Source: Thermohalobaculum sp039184865
GTDB lineage: Bacteria; Pseudomonadota; Alphaproteobacteria; Rhodobacterales; Rhodobacteraceae
Length of the DNA stretch: 64,000 bases
Direction: 5' to 3'
Assembly (NCBI GenBank): GCA_039184865.1
Contig: JBCDAV010000027.1
Location: forward strand, 8,432-72,431
Shown: piece by piece, positions 34,101 to 42,780 of the stretch
Layout: every line of letters starts with the position of its first letter
How positions within the stretch are numbered: the stretch's first letter is position 1
Notes under the pieces: model-generated
Told to the model about the DNA's origin: nothing
Databases searched by the model: none
Seen by the model: only the letters and a program-made list of their open reading frames with translations
Translations under genes and position numbers: made by a program

Positions 34101-35297
34101 ATGGACAGCGCCGCTAAAGGCATGTCGACGGAAACGAAAGCCGGGCTCGTGCTCGCTGCAGCAGCGCTTCTGGGGCTGTTGTTCGAGAACATCGCCGTTC
34201 TGACACCGATCTACGACATGTTGCTTGGCGCGAAGCTGACCGTCGCCATTGAAGGAGCCTCGATCGACAAGCCGCTGTTGCTGTGGATCAACGATGGCCT
34301 GATGGCGATCTTCTTCCTGTTCGTAGCACTCGAGATCAAGAAAGAGATCGTCGAAGGCGCGCTGAGCGACTGGCAGAGAGCGGCGCTGCCAGTGTACGGC
34401 GCCATCGGCGGGATGGCGATCCCGGCGCTCGTGTTCATCGGCATCGTCGGCATCGAAAGCGCCGAGGCGCGCGGCTGGGCCATTCCCGCAGCGACCGATA
34501 TCGCGTTCGCGCTGGGCGTCCTGTCGCTCTTCGGCAACCGGGTTCCGCCGTCGCTCAAGATCTTCCTGCTCGCGCTGGCAATCGTCGACGATCTCGCGGC
34601 GATTGCGATCATCGCGCTGTTCTACACCGATGACCTGTCGACCACGGCGCTGTTCCTCGGCCTTGGCGGGCTTGCGGTGCTCGGTGCCATGAACCTCGCC
34701 GGTGCACGCAATCTCGGCATGTTCATCCTGATCGGCCTGGTGATGTGGGTCTGCGTGCTCAAGTCCGGCGTGCACGCAACGCTGGCAGGTGTCGCTCTCG
34801 GCTTCGCGATCCCGATCAAGCGCGACAGCACGGGGTACTCGCCCATGCTGTCCCTGAAATACGCGCTTATGCCGTGGGTCAGCTTCCTGGTGATGCCGGT
34901 CTTTGCGTTCGCCAATGCCGGCGTGCCGCTCGGCGGTCTCTCGCTCGAGGACCTCGGCGCACCGCTCACGCTGGGCATTGCCGCCGGTCTTTTCATCGGC
35001 AAGCAGATCGGCGTCTTCGGCATGGCGTGGGGTGCGATCAAGCTCGGCCTCGCGCGGCCGCCGGAAGGTGCGACGCTGATGCAGATGTACGGCGTCTCGC
35101 TCCTGGCAGGTATCGGCTTCACCATGAGCCTCTTCATCGGTACGCTGGCCTTTGTCGACATCGAGCTTCAGAACGCCGTGCGTCTCGGCGTGCTGTCCGG
35201 CTCGCTGCTCTCCGGTCTGCTCGGTGCAGCGGTGCTCGCTTGGGCAACGGCGAGCGAGCGCGCGCCGTCAACCAAGGCCGTCTACGCCGCCGAGTGA
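34101..35297 (+). CDS. nhaA: Na+/H+ antiporter NhaA
   Basis: This 398-residue inner-membrane protein has about twelve hydrophobic segments and the catalytic residues D133 (AATDIAFALGVL), D163 and D164 (AIVDDLAAIAI), numbered exactly as in the E. coli antiporter. It exchanges Na+ or Li+ for protons and gives tolerance to salt and alkaline pH, fitting a marine bacterium. The ATG at 34101 follows a strong GGAGG; an upstream ATG at 34038 is unlikely. A single gene between clpS and phoH. Confidence 0.96.
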   Translation: MDSAAKGMSTETKAGLVLAAAALLGLLFENIAVLTPIYDMLLGAKLTVAIEGASIDKPLLLWINDGLMAIFFLFVALEIKKEIVEGALSDWQRAALPVYGAIGGMAIPALVFIGIVGIESAEARGWAIPAATDIAFALGVLSLFGNRVPPSLKIFLLALAIVDDLAAIAIIALFYTDDLSTTALFLGLGGLAVLGAMNLAGARNLGMFILIGLVMWVCVLKSGVHATLAGVALGFAIPIKRDSTGYSPMLSLKYALMPWVSFLVMPVFAFANAGVPLGGLSLEDLGAPLTLGIAAGLFIGKQIGVFGMAWGAIKLGLARPPEGATLMQMYGVSLLAGIGFTMSLFIGTLAFVDIELQNAVRLGVLSGSLLSGLLGAAVLAWATASERAPSTKAVYAAE

Positions 35298-35346
35298 TGC
35301 CATGCATACACTGACGCAAGGGTCACGGTGATTTCTCTTGCGTCCG

Positions 35347-35389
35347 CCTTTTCGCTCGGTCAACGTGTAGTAGTGATCGAGCGAAAAGG
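35347..35389 (+). promoter_or_regulatory. Long stem-loop covering the phoH ribosome binding site
   Basis: CCTTTTCGCTCG (35347-35358) is the perfect complement of CGAGCGAAAAGG (35378-35389). Pairing continues four more positions inwards with one G-U pair, leaving an 11-base loop (35363-35373). The right arm contains the SD-like AAAAGG located upstream of the GTG start of phoH at 35401. No U-tract follows, so a terminator for nhaA is unlikely; an RNA switch on phoH translation is the better reading. Confidence 0.7.
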
Positions 35390-35400
35390 AACACCATCTC

Positions 35401-36426
35401 GTGCCGAGTACCGTTGCCGGGGACGTTCGTTTGCCTGACGACCTGCACGAGACGCTGATCGAGTTTTCCGACAACCGTCTTCTGATCGAACTCTGCGGCC
35501 AGTTCGACCGCAATCTCGCGCAGATCGAGCAGGGCCTCGACGTGGTGATCATGCGGCGCGGCAACGTGATCGCACTGCACGGTGCGGCTGAGTCCCGAGA
35601 CGCCGCACGGGACGCGCTTCAGGCGCTCTACGACCGGCTGGAAGACGGCCGGCGCGTCGAGCCCGCCGACATTCAGGCGATCATCCGCATGGGGCCCGAT
35701 GCAGCGCCAGAAAACGCGCCGGCACCGGCGGCAGCTGCGGCGCAACTCGACATGTTTCCGGGCGGGCGGGTCGAGATCCGGACGCGCAGGCGCACGATCG
35801 AGCCGCGCACGACCGCCCAACGGGCCTATGTCTCGCATCTCTTCAACAACGAGCTGGTCTTCGGCATCGGCCCCGCGGGCACCGGCAAGACCTATCTGGC
35901 GGTCGCGGCGGCTGTATCGATGTTCATCGATGGTCAGGTCGACAAGATCGTTCTCAGCCGTCCGGCGGTCGAGGCAGGCGAGCGGCTCGGGTTCCTTCCC
36001 GGCACCGAGAAGGAGAAGATGGACCCCTACATGCGTCCGCTCTACGACGCGCTGGGCGACATGCTGCCGGGCAAGCAGGTCAACAAGCTGATGGAGGAGG
36101 GCAAGATCGAAATTGCGCCGCTCGCCTTCATGCGCGGTCGGACGCTGTCGAACGCTTTCGTCGTGCTCGACGAGGCGCAGAACACCACCGAGATGCAGAT
36201 GAAGATGTTCCTCACCCGCATGGGCGAGGGCAGCCGCATGGCAATCACCGGCGATCCGAGCCAGATCGATCTGCCGCGCGGTGTGCAGTCGGGTCTGGTG
36301 CAGGCCCTGCGCATTCTCGAGAACGTGACCGAGATCGGGTTCGTCCGCTTCACGGCGGTCGATGTCGTCCGCCACCCGCTGGTCGCACGGATCGTTCAGG
36401 CCTACGACGACGACGCCGCGGTCTGA
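35401..36426 (+). CDS. phoH: PhoH-family P-loop ATPase/RNA-associated protein
   Basis: This 341-residue protein has the N-terminal PhoH/KH-like part (about residues 10-100) and the ATPase core with Walker A in GIGPAGTGKTYLAVAAA, VLSRPAVEAGERLGFLPG and Walker B in AFVVLDEAQNTTEMQMKMF, then RMAITGDPSQIDLP. PhoH-like proteins act with YbeY in RNA quality control in many bacteria, and ybeY follows here after one base. The start is a GTG; its ribosome binding site sits in a long hairpin. Confidence 0.94.
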   Translation: MPSTVAGDVRLPDDLHETLIEFSDNRLLIELCGQFDRNLAQIEQGLDVVIMRRGNVIALHGAAESRDAARDALQALYDRLEDGRRVEPADIQAIIRMGPDAAPENAPAPAAAAAQLDMFPGGRVEIRTRRRTIEPRTTAQRAYVSHLFNNELVFGIGPAGTGKTYLAVAAAVSMFIDGQVDKIVLSRPAVEAGERLGFLPGTEKEKMDPYMRPLYDALGDMLPGKQVNKLMEEGKIEIAPLAFMRGRTLSNAFVVLDEAQNTTEMQMKMFLTRMGEGSRMAITGDPSQIDLPRGVQSGLVQALRILENVTEIGFVRFTAVDVVRHPLVARIVQAYDDDAAV

Positions 36427-36427
36427 A

Positions 36428-36940
36428 ATGACCGCAGTGGATCTCGTGGTCGAGGAGCCCGCGTGGCTCGAGGCGCTGCCGGATCTCGCGGACATAGCCG
36501 AGCGCGCGGCCGGGATGGCTCTGCGTGCATTGGAAGATGCCGATCCGGCTTACCAGATCTGTGTCATGGCCTGCGGCGATGACCGGATCGCCGACCTCAA
36601 TGCCGAGTTTCGTGGCAAGCCGGTCCCGACCAACGTGCTGTCCTGGCCGGCATTCGATCTGGCGCCGACGATGCCCGGCGGCGCGCCCGCGAAGCCTCCG
36701 CCAGCACCCGTACCGGGCGAGCCGGTCTTCCTCGGCGATGTCGCAATTGCGCTTCAGGTCGTGATGCGTGAGGCGGACGCGGCATCTCTTCCCTTGAAAA
36801 CACACGCTACACACCTGATCTTGCACGCATGTCTGCATCTTTTGGGGTATGATCACGAGACGCCCGAGGATGCCGGTTTGATGGAAGCGTTCGAGACCAG
36901 ATCGATGATTGAAGCCGGTTTCGACGATCCATATGCGTAG
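36428..36940 (+). CDS. ybeY: Endoribonuclease YbeY
   Basis: This 170-residue metal-dependent RNase matures 16S rRNA 3' ends and takes part in 70S quality control. The zinc motif HACLHLLGYDHE with three histidines, the NVLSWPAFD segment and LGDVAIAL are all conserved. The start ATG lies directly after the phoH stop. An insert rich in proline (about residues 80-97) is longer than in E. coli but common in this group. Confidence 0.95.
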   Translation: MTAVDLVVEEPAWLEALPDLADIAERAAGMALRALEDADPAYQICVMACGDDRIADLNAEFRGKPVPTNVLSWPAFDLAPTMPGGAPAKPPPAPVPGEPVFLGDVAIALQVVMREADAASLPLKTHATHLILHACLHLLGYDHETPEDAGLMEAFETRSMIEAGFDDPYA

Positions 36941-36972
36941 GAGGGGCACGGTGCAGCAGCGCCGCAGAGAAA

Positions 36973-37959
36973 GTGACGATGGACCCTGATCGAAGTCGCG
37001 GATCGCAACCCGATCCCAAGCTCGAGATCTCCGAAGAGATCGAGGAGCCACCGCCATCGCCGCCCAAGGCGGCCCCGACCAACGGCCATGCGCCGTCCTT
37101 CCTCTCATGGCTGTTCCGCGGCGGCAACGGCGTCGACATCATCGGCAACGGTGAGGCCGCCGATCCGGATGCGCTCGGCCCGGCCTTCCGGTCCGGCACG
37201 CCTGCCGAACTTGCCATGGTCCACAACATCCTGCGGCTGCGCGACCTCAGGGTCGAGGACGTGATGACACCGCGCGCCGACATCGAGGCGATCGCGGACG
37301 ACACCTCGCTCGAGGACGCGATCTCGGCCTTCGAGGAATGCGGCTTCTCCCGGCTGCCGGTCTATTGCGAGACGCTCGACGATCCGCTCGGTTTCGTCCA
37401 TCTGAAGGATCTCGCGCTGGCCTACGGTTTCGGGCGCCAGCCAGGCGCGAACGCTTTCAAGGTCGGTGACCACATCCGGACGGCGCTGTTCGTGCCGCCG
37501 TCGATGCGGATCGCCGCACTCCTGCAGAAGATGCAGGGCGAGCGCGTTCACATGGCGCTGGTGATCGACGAGTTCGGCGGTGTCGACGGGTTGATCACCA
37601 TCGAGGATCTGGTCGAACAGGTCGTCGGCGACATCGAGGACGAGCACGACACCGAGGCCGCGGTTCAGGACTGGCAGGCCGAAAGCGACGGTGCGTATCT
37701 CGTAAACGCGCGGGCAGATATCCGGGAGTTCGAGGAAGCTTCATCGCTGACGCTGGTCACCGAGGAGTGGGACGAGGACGTCTCGACGCTCGGCGGGCTG
37801 GTCTTCACGATCGCCAATCGCGTGCCCACGCGGGGCGAGGTGATCCTGCACCCGGAAGGCTACGAGTTCGAAATCGTCGACGCGGATGCACGGCGGATCA
37901 AGCGCATGCGTGTCAGCCGCGGCAACGGAGCCGCGCCGCTGCGCCAGGCCGCGGAATAA
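36973..37959 (+). CDS. Hemolysin/CorC-family protein with two CBS domains
   Basis: This 328-residue protein has a CBS pair (about residues 85-210; VEDVMTPRADIEAI, CGFSRLPVYCETLDDPLGFVHLKD split over two motifs, VIDEFGGVDGLITIEDL) and a C-terminal transporter-associated CorC/HlyC domain (YLVNARADI, then STLGGLVF). It lacks the DUF21 membrane part, so it is CorC/TlyC-like. Members bind adenine nucleotides and influence Mg2+/Co2+ handling. Translation starts at GTG 36973 or the ATG at 36979. It sits between ybeY and lnt as in many Alphaproteobacteria. Confidence 0.92.
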   Translation: MTMDPDRSRGSQPDPKLEISEEIEEPPPSPPKAAPTNGHAPSFLSWLFRGGNGVDIIGNGEAADPDALGPAFRSGTPAELAMVHNILRLRDLRVEDVMTPRADIEAIADDTSLEDAISAFEECGFSRLPVYCETLDDPLGFVHLKDLALAYGFGRQPGANAFKVGDHIRTALFVPPSMRIAALLQKMQGERVHMALVIDEFGGVDGLITIEDLVEQVVGDIEDEHDTEAAVQDWQAESDGAYLVNARADIREFEEASSLTLVTEEWDEDVSTLGGLVFTIANRVPTRGEVILHPEGYEFEIVDADARRIKRMRVSRGNGAAPLRQAAE

Positions 37960-37965
37960 CTCACG

Positions 37966-39519
37966 ATGCGTGCGCCGGCCGGGTGGTCGCCGGTCGCGGC
38001 AATGTCCGAATTGAGCCGGTGGCAGCGTCTCGGCCTCGCCGTGCTCTGCGGCGCCCTGATGACGGCGGGACATCCCCCGGTCGGAATTCCCTGGCTGATG
38101 TTCGTCGCCATGCCGGTGCTGGTCTGGCTGGTCCACGGGGCACCGTCCGCGCGCAGTGCGGCCTGGACCGGATGGGCCGCGGGCTTTGGCTACTTCGTGA
38201 CCGGCCTGCACTGGATCGGGAACGCCTTTCTCGTCGATCCCGACAAGTTCCTTCTGCTGTTGCCGCTCGGCGTGGTCGGGCTGCCGGCTGGGCTCGCGCT
38301 CTTCTGGGCGCTTGCCTTCTGGGCCGCGAAGCGCTGCTGGGCGCGCACGGCCTGGGGCGGGGCGCTCGTGCTTTCTGTGATGCTATCGGCGGTCGAACTG
38401 GCGCGGGGTTACGTGCTGACCGGCTTTCCCTGGGCGCTTCCGGCCTATGTCTGGCTCGACACGCCGGTCATGCAGGCGGCGAGCTGGGCCGGGCCGTTCG
38501 GGTTGACGGTCATCACCCTGTTCCTGACGAGCTTACCGCTGACCGCGTTGGCAGAGCGGCGGATCGCGCCCGCGCTGGTGCCGTCGGCGCTGCTGGTCGC
38601 GCTCTGGACCTGGGGAGACTTTCGCACGCCGACGGATATGACCGTCTCACCGGACCGGCCGTTGATGCGTCTGGTGCAACCGAACGCGCCGCAGCACCTG
38701 AAATGGGAGCCGGGCTACCGCGAGGAGTTCTATCAGCGCGCGCTCGACGCGACCTCGGCGCCGCCGGACGTTCCCGGCGAAGACCCCGATCTGGTGATCT
38801 GGCCCGAGATGGCGGTGTTCTTTGTGCCTGGAGAGAATCCGGCCGAGGTTGCGCGTATATCCCAGGCCGCAGGCGGCGCGCCGGTCATCCTCGGCGCCTT
38901 TCATCGCGAGCAGCGCGCGGAAGGCGAGTTCCTGACCAACGCCTTTCACACGATCCTGCCCGGTGGGACCTTGGGGCCGCGCTACGACAAGCACCATCTG
39001 GTGCCGTTCGGCGAATACATGCCGCTCGTCGATCTGCTCGGCCAGCTCGGCCTGCCGGATTTCAGCAAGGGTGTGGGCTTTTCGCGCGGGGAGGGGCCGC
39101 GGACGCTGGAACTGCCGGGACTGCCGTCGTTCTCGCCGATCATCTGCTACGAGGCGATTTTTCCCTACGAAGCGGTCGGACCGGAGCGGCCGGGCTGGAT
39201 CGCCCAGATCACCAACGACGCGTGGTTCGGGTCGTTCGCCGGGCCGCAACAGCACCTTGCCCAGGCCAGATTCCGGGCGGTCGAACAGGGTCTTCCCGTT
39301 GTGCGGGCAACGAACACGGGAATATCCGCAATGATTGATTCATATGGACGTATGGTTGCAAAGATAGAAATGCACAACTTTGACAGATTAGACGTAAGGT
39401 TGCCGGATGCATTACCGCCTACACTCTACAGTATAGTTGGCGATATATCTTGTATCCTGCTGGTCATCGGCATGGTTTTTTTCACGATTTTCCGGCATCG
39501 TTTATTCCACTTCGATTGA
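37966..39519 (+). CDS. lnt: Apolipoprotein N-acyltransferase Lnt
   Basis: Lnt adds the third acyl chain to lipoproteins in the inner membrane. The 517-residue protein has N-terminal hydrophobic segments, a periplasmic nitrilase domain with the triad E281 (WPEMAVFF), K342 (YDKHHLVPFGEYMP) and C394 (IICYEAIFP), and a last membrane helix near residues 487-512. The final about 190 bases are markedly AT-rich and use codons unlike the rest of the gene. The start could be ATG 37966 or ATG 38002 (MSELSRWQR). It follows the CorC-like gene by six bases. Confidence 0.95.
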   Translation: MRAPAGWSPVAAMSELSRWQRLGLAVLCGALMTAGHPPVGIPWLMFVAMPVLVWLVHGAPSARSAAWTGWAAGFGYFVTGLHWIGNAFLVDPDKFLLLLPLGVVGLPAGLALFWALAFWAAKRCWARTAWGGALVLSVMLSAVELARGYVLTGFPWALPAYVWLDTPVMQAASWAGPFGLTVITLFLTSLPLTALAERRIAPALVPSALLVALWTWGDFRTPTDMTVSPDRPLMRLVQPNAPQHLKWEPGYREEFYQRALDATSAPPDVPGEDPDLVIWPEMAVFFVPGENPAEVARISQAAGGAPVILGAFHREQRAEGEFLTNAFHTILPGGTLGPRYDKHHLVPFGEYMPLVDLLGQLGLPDFSKGVGFSRGEGPRTLELPGLPSFSPIICYEAIFPYEAVGPERPGWIAQITNDAWFGSFAGPQQHLAQARFRAVEQGLPVVRATNTGISAMIDSYGRMVAKIEMHNFDRLDVRLPDALPPTLYSIVGDISCILLVIGMVFFTIFRHRLFHFD

Positions 39520-39695
39520 CATCTGTTCAATTATTTTACTACGGTTAATCAGGGATCAGCGCTCGGGCGATTGTCCGAGAATGGGTGCTGGTGCGAGTTG
39601 GGGGTAACTGCGCGCCAAGTTCGAATACCGAAGCCAATGGTCAAGCCCTGGTTCACGTGCGTTCGGCTGGCGATGAGATGTGCGAGCGTCGTGCC

Positions 39696-40154
39696 ATGAA
39701 CGATACCTTGTTGCAGGACGAATGTGTCGCGGTGCTCCGGAAGGCGGGTGCGGGTGTGAGATCAGCAGACGACGTCGACGCATTTGTCGGAAGCCGCGTG
39801 CGCATCCGGCGGATGACCCTCGGGATCAGCCAGGAACAGCTCGGCGCTGCGCTCGGCCTTACCTTCCAGCAGGTCCAGAAATACGAGAAGGGCCAGAACC
39901 GGATCGGCGCGGGCCGGCTCTTCAGGATCGCGCAGATCCTCTCGGTCCCGGTGCAGTACTTCTATGACGGGCTGCCGACGGCCGACGCCGAAGAGGACAC
40001 CGACGATGTCGCCGAGCGCACGGCCTCCGTGCAGGCCTTCCTCGCCTCGGCCGAGGGTCACGCGCTGTCGATGGCTTTCCTCAAGATCGACGACGTGCCG
40101 ACCCGGCGCCGCATCGTCGATCTGGTAAGCACGATCGCTAAGGGTACAAACTGA
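39696..40154 (+). CDS. XRE-family transcriptional regulator
   Basis: This 152-residue regulator has an HTH-3/XRE domain at residues about 30-90 (GSRVRIRRMTLGISQEQLG, LTFQQVQKYEKGQNRIGAGR, RLFRIAQILSVPVQYFYDGL) and an acidic C-terminal region. It resembles the small XRE regulators that sit upstream of metK in Rhodobacterales and affect quorum sensing or envelope genes in relatives. The start is set at ATG 39696; ATG 39678 and 39585 are alternatives. The 176-bp region upstream and the AT-rich end of lnt may contain its promoter. Confidence 0.85.
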   Translation: MNDTLLQDECVAVLRKAGAGVRSADDVDAFVGSRVRIRRMTLGISQEQLGAALGLTFQQVQKYEKGQNRIGAGRLFRIAQILSVPVQYFYDGLPTADAEEDTDDVAERTASVQAFLASAEGHALSMAFLKIDDVPTRRRIVDLVSTIAKGTN

Positions 40155-40191
40155 GCTTCTGCGCCTTTTTCGGTCATTGACCGTCTGCGAA

Positions 40192-40257
40192 GCCCATGCC
40201 AAATGGGCGCCTTCCGGCCAAACCACCGCCGCGCGGACCTTTTCTGATACTCGAGGA
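40192..40257 (+). promoter_or_regulatory. metK leader with inverted repeat and possible SD pairing
   Basis: GCCCAT (40192-40197) and ATGGGC (40203-40208) form a perfect hairpin with a 5-base loop; right after it a CTTCC (40211-40215) could pair with the GAGGAG ribosome binding site of metK near 40253. SAM-sensing RNAs often precede metK in this order, but the sequence does not clearly match a known SAM-II or SAM/SAH consensus. Confidence 0.35.
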
Positions 40258-40267
40258 GCGATTGCCC

Positions 40268-41440
40268 ATGTCCCGGACCGACTACCTGTTTACTTCGGAG
40301 TCCGTCTCCGAAGGCCATCCCGACAAGGTCTGCGACCAGATCTCCGACACGATGATCGACCTGATCCTGTCGCGCGAGTCCGAAGCGCGCGTGGCCGTCG
40401 AGACCGCGGCGACGACGAACAAGGTCGTGCTGATGGGTGAGGTCAAGATCAGCCCCGAGAAGTCGGTGCGCGACGAGGAGTTCATCGAAGCCGCGCGTGA
40501 GACGATCAAGGACATCGGCTACATGCAGAAGGGCTTCCACTTCAACACCTGCTCGATCGACTGCTACATCCACGAACAGTCGGCCGACATCGCGCAGGGC
40601 GTGGACGCCGCCGACAACAAGGACGAGGGCGCAGGCGACCAGGGCATCATGTTCGGCTACGCGACGAACGAGACGCCCGAGCTGATGCCCGCACCGATCC
40701 AGTATTCGCACCGCATCCTGCGCCTGATGGCCGAGGCGCGCCATTCGGGGGCCGCGCCGGAACTCGGACCGGACTCGAAGAGCCAGGTCACCGTCGAATA
40801 TCGCAATGGCGAACCGGCGCGCGCGCACACCATCGTCGTCTCGACCCAGCACGCCGAGGGCCTCGAGTCGCCCGACGTGCGCAAGATCATCGAGCCGTAC
40901 GTCATGCAGGCGATGCCGGACGGCTTCGTCGATGACGACACGGTCTGGCACGTCAACCCGACCGGGCGCTTCGTGATCGGCGGTCCGGACGGCGACGCCG
41001 GGCTAACCGGGCGCAAGATCATCGTCGACACCTATGGTGGTGCGGCACCGCACGGCGGCGGCGCATTCTCGGGCAAGGACCCGACCAAGGTGGACCGCTC
41101 GGCAGCCTATGCCGCCCGCTACGTCGCCAAGAATGTCGTTGCCGCCGGTCTCATGGACAAGTGCTGCATCCAGCTCTCCTACGCGATCGGCGTGCCGGAG
41201 CCGCTGTCGATCCACATCGAGGATTACGGCACGGCCCACGCCGATCTGGCCAAGGTCGAACAGGCCATCCGCGACTCGATCAGCCTGACGCCGCGCGGGA
41301 TTCGCACGCATCTCGGCCTCAACCGGCCGATCTACCGCCGCACGGCCGCCTATGGCCACTTCGGCCGCGAACCGGATGCCGAGGGCGGCTTCTCCTGGGA
41401 AAAGACGGACCTCGCCGGGGCGCTCAAGTCCGCGCTCTGA
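40268..41440 (+). CDS. metK: S-adenosylmethionine synthetase
   Basis: This 390-residue enzyme makes S-adenosylmethionine from methionine and ATP. The family motifs are present in order: FTSESVSEGHPDKVCDQ, the ATP-binding GAGDQGIMFGYA, GRKIIVDTYGGAAPHGGGAFSGKD and ARYVAKNVVAAGL. The start is the ATG at 40268 with GAGGAG upstream. It is followed by a hairpin and trmB. Neighbouring XRE regulator and trmB match the usual order in roseobacters. Confidence 0.98.
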   Translation: MSRTDYLFTSESVSEGHPDKVCDQISDTMIDLILSRESEARVAVETAATTNKVVLMGEVKISPEKSVRDEEFIEAARETIKDIGYMQKGFHFNTCSIDCYIHEQSADIAQGVDAADNKDEGAGDQGIMFGYATNETPELMPAPIQYSHRILRLMAEARHSGAAPELGPDSKSQVTVEYRNGEPARAHTIVVSTQHAEGLESPDVRKIIEPYVMQAMPDGFVDDDTVWHVNPTGRFVIGGPDGDAGLTGRKIIVDTYGGAAPHGGGAFSGKDPTKVDRSAAYAARYVAKNVVAAGLMDKCCIQLSYAIGVPEPLSIHIEDYGTAHADLAKVEQAIRDSISLTPRGIRTHLGLNRPIYRRTAAYGHFGREPDAEGGFSWEKTDLAGALKSAL

Positions 41441-41469
41441 GGTGACGGGCGGCGCACCCCGCCGCTGTG

Positions 41470-41490
41470 CCCTCTCCCGTCCGGAGAGGG
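41470..41490 (+). promoter_or_regulatory. Hairpin that contains the trmB ribosome binding site
   Basis: CCCTCTCC (41470-41477) pairs perfectly with GGAGAGGG (41483-41490) around a 5-base loop. The right arm is the SD sequence for the TTG start of trmB at 41498. No U-tract follows, so a simple metK terminator is less likely than a structure that limits trmB translation. Confidence 0.55.
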
Positions 41491-41497
41491 CCTGACC

Positions 41498-42217
41498 TTG
41501 TCCGCTCCCGAACGCGAGGACGGCGCGCCCTGGCGCAACTTCTATGGCCGGCGCCACGGCAAGAAGCTGCGCAAGGGGCAGGCGGAACTGCTCGAGACCC
41601 GTCTCAAGGATCTGGCACCGCCGGGGATCGGCTGGGACGAGAACCCTGAACGCAAGCCCCTAGACCTCGACGCCCTGTTTCCGGGCAAGCGGGAGATCTG
41701 GCTCGAGATCGGCTTCGGGGCGGGTGAACACGCCATCGCGCAGGCCGAGCGGAACCCGGACATCGCACTGCTTGCCTGCGAGCCGTTCATCAACGGGGTT
41801 GCAGCGCTGCTCGCGAAGATCGAGACGGCTGGCGTGACCAATCTCTCAGTCACCCGCGCTGATGCGCGCGACTTGATGGATGTCCTGCCGGAAGGCTCGA
41901 TCGCGCGGGCCTTCCTGCTCTATCCCGATCCCTGGCCGAAGACGCGCCACCACAAGCGGCGGTTCGTGAACCCCGATCAGATGGACATGCTGGCGCGCGT
42001 GATGGCGTCAGGGGCGCATCTCAGGGTCGCCACGGATATCGCTGACTACGTGCGCCACACGCTGGAGGTCGTCGATCGCGACGCACGCTTTTACTGGTTG
42101 GCCGAGCGCCCCGGCGACTGGCGAGAACCGTGGGAGGACTGGCCGGGCACCCGCTACGAGGCCAAGGCGCTGCGCGAGGGGCGCAGGCCGCATTATCTCA
42201 CATTCTGCAGGGTCTGA
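41498..42217 (+). CDS. trmB: tRNA (guanine-N7-)-methyltransferase
   Basis: TrmB makes m7G46 in tRNA. The 239-residue protein has the SAM-binding IWLEIGFGAGEHAI, FINGVAALLAKIE and the signature FLLYPDPWPKTRHHKRRFV, and ends with GRRPHYLTF. The TTG start has GGAGAGG seven bases upstream, but this site is inside a hairpin. It follows metK after 57 bases and is convergent with a small exported protein gene. Confidence 0.95.
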   Translation: MSAPEREDGAPWRNFYGRRHGKKLRKGQAELLETRLKDLAPPGIGWDENPERKPLDLDALFPGKREIWLEIGFGAGEHAIAQAERNPDIALLACEPFINGVAALLAKIETAGVTNLSVTRADARDLMDVLPEGSIARAFLLYPDPWPKTRHHKRRFVNPDQMDMLARVMASGAHLRVATDIADYVRHTLEVVDRDARFYWLAERPGDWREPWEDWPGTRYEAKALREGRRPHYLTFCRV

Positions 42218-42269
42218 CGCGGGGGCGTCGTGCGCGCCCGCACCTGGGTCGCGGACGGATCGGCGCCCG

Positions 42270-42644
42270 TCAGCGGGCCGCGAGGTCCGACACCTCGGCG
42301 ACGTCGCGAACCGCCACCTCGATCTGAGCGCCAGTGCGCAGAAACTCGATCCGGTACGTCGTCTGGTCCTCGCGCTCGTCGGACAGGGTCAGCGCGTGGT
42401 GCTGACGGTCGCGTAAAGCGACGCGCGTGCGCAGGGTTTCTCCCTCCTGATCCGTGATCAGCACCGTGAGATCGAGCACCTCGTCGTGCACATTGTAAAA
42501 CGCCACGACGCGCAGCGGCCCGGCTTCGATCATCGCCGTCTGGCTCGGCTGATCGAGACGCGCCAGCGGTTCGGCATGGAGCGGAGCGCCGTATCCCGGA
42601 ATGGCGGCGAACAGGGCGGTGACGAGAATAAGAACGCGCAACAT
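42270..42644 (-). CDS. Small exported protein, paralogue of the next gene
   Basis: I do not recognise a family. The 124-residue product starts with a signal peptide (MLRVLILVTALFAAIPGYGAP), followed by a compact domain with FYNVHDEVLDLTVLITDQEG and RTRVALRDRQHHALTL. A clear AAGGAG lies upstream of the ATG at 42644. The same domain pattern (A-F-Y/F-x-V, L-x-L-T-x-L, RTRV-x-L-x-D-x-Q-x-H) is found in the neighbouring gene upstream, so the two are tandem paralogues. A periplasmic or surface role is the only safe statement. Confidence 0.75.
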   Translation of the reverse strand: MLRVLILVTALFAAIPGYGAPLHAEPLARLDQPSQTAMIEAGPLRVVAFYNVHDEVLDLTVLITDQEGETLRTRVALRDRQHHALTLSDEREDQTTYRIEFLRTGAQIEVAVRDVAEVSDLAAR

Positions 42645-42780
42645 CGGATCACTCCTTTCGGATCGATGCTGCAAGACTACGTTCACACACCTTAAGAAAC
42701 TGTGATTCCTGTCACACTCGCGAAAATCGGCTTTATAAAACGGCGAAACCGGTAAATCCGTCAGGCCGTCGCCGGGCGCC

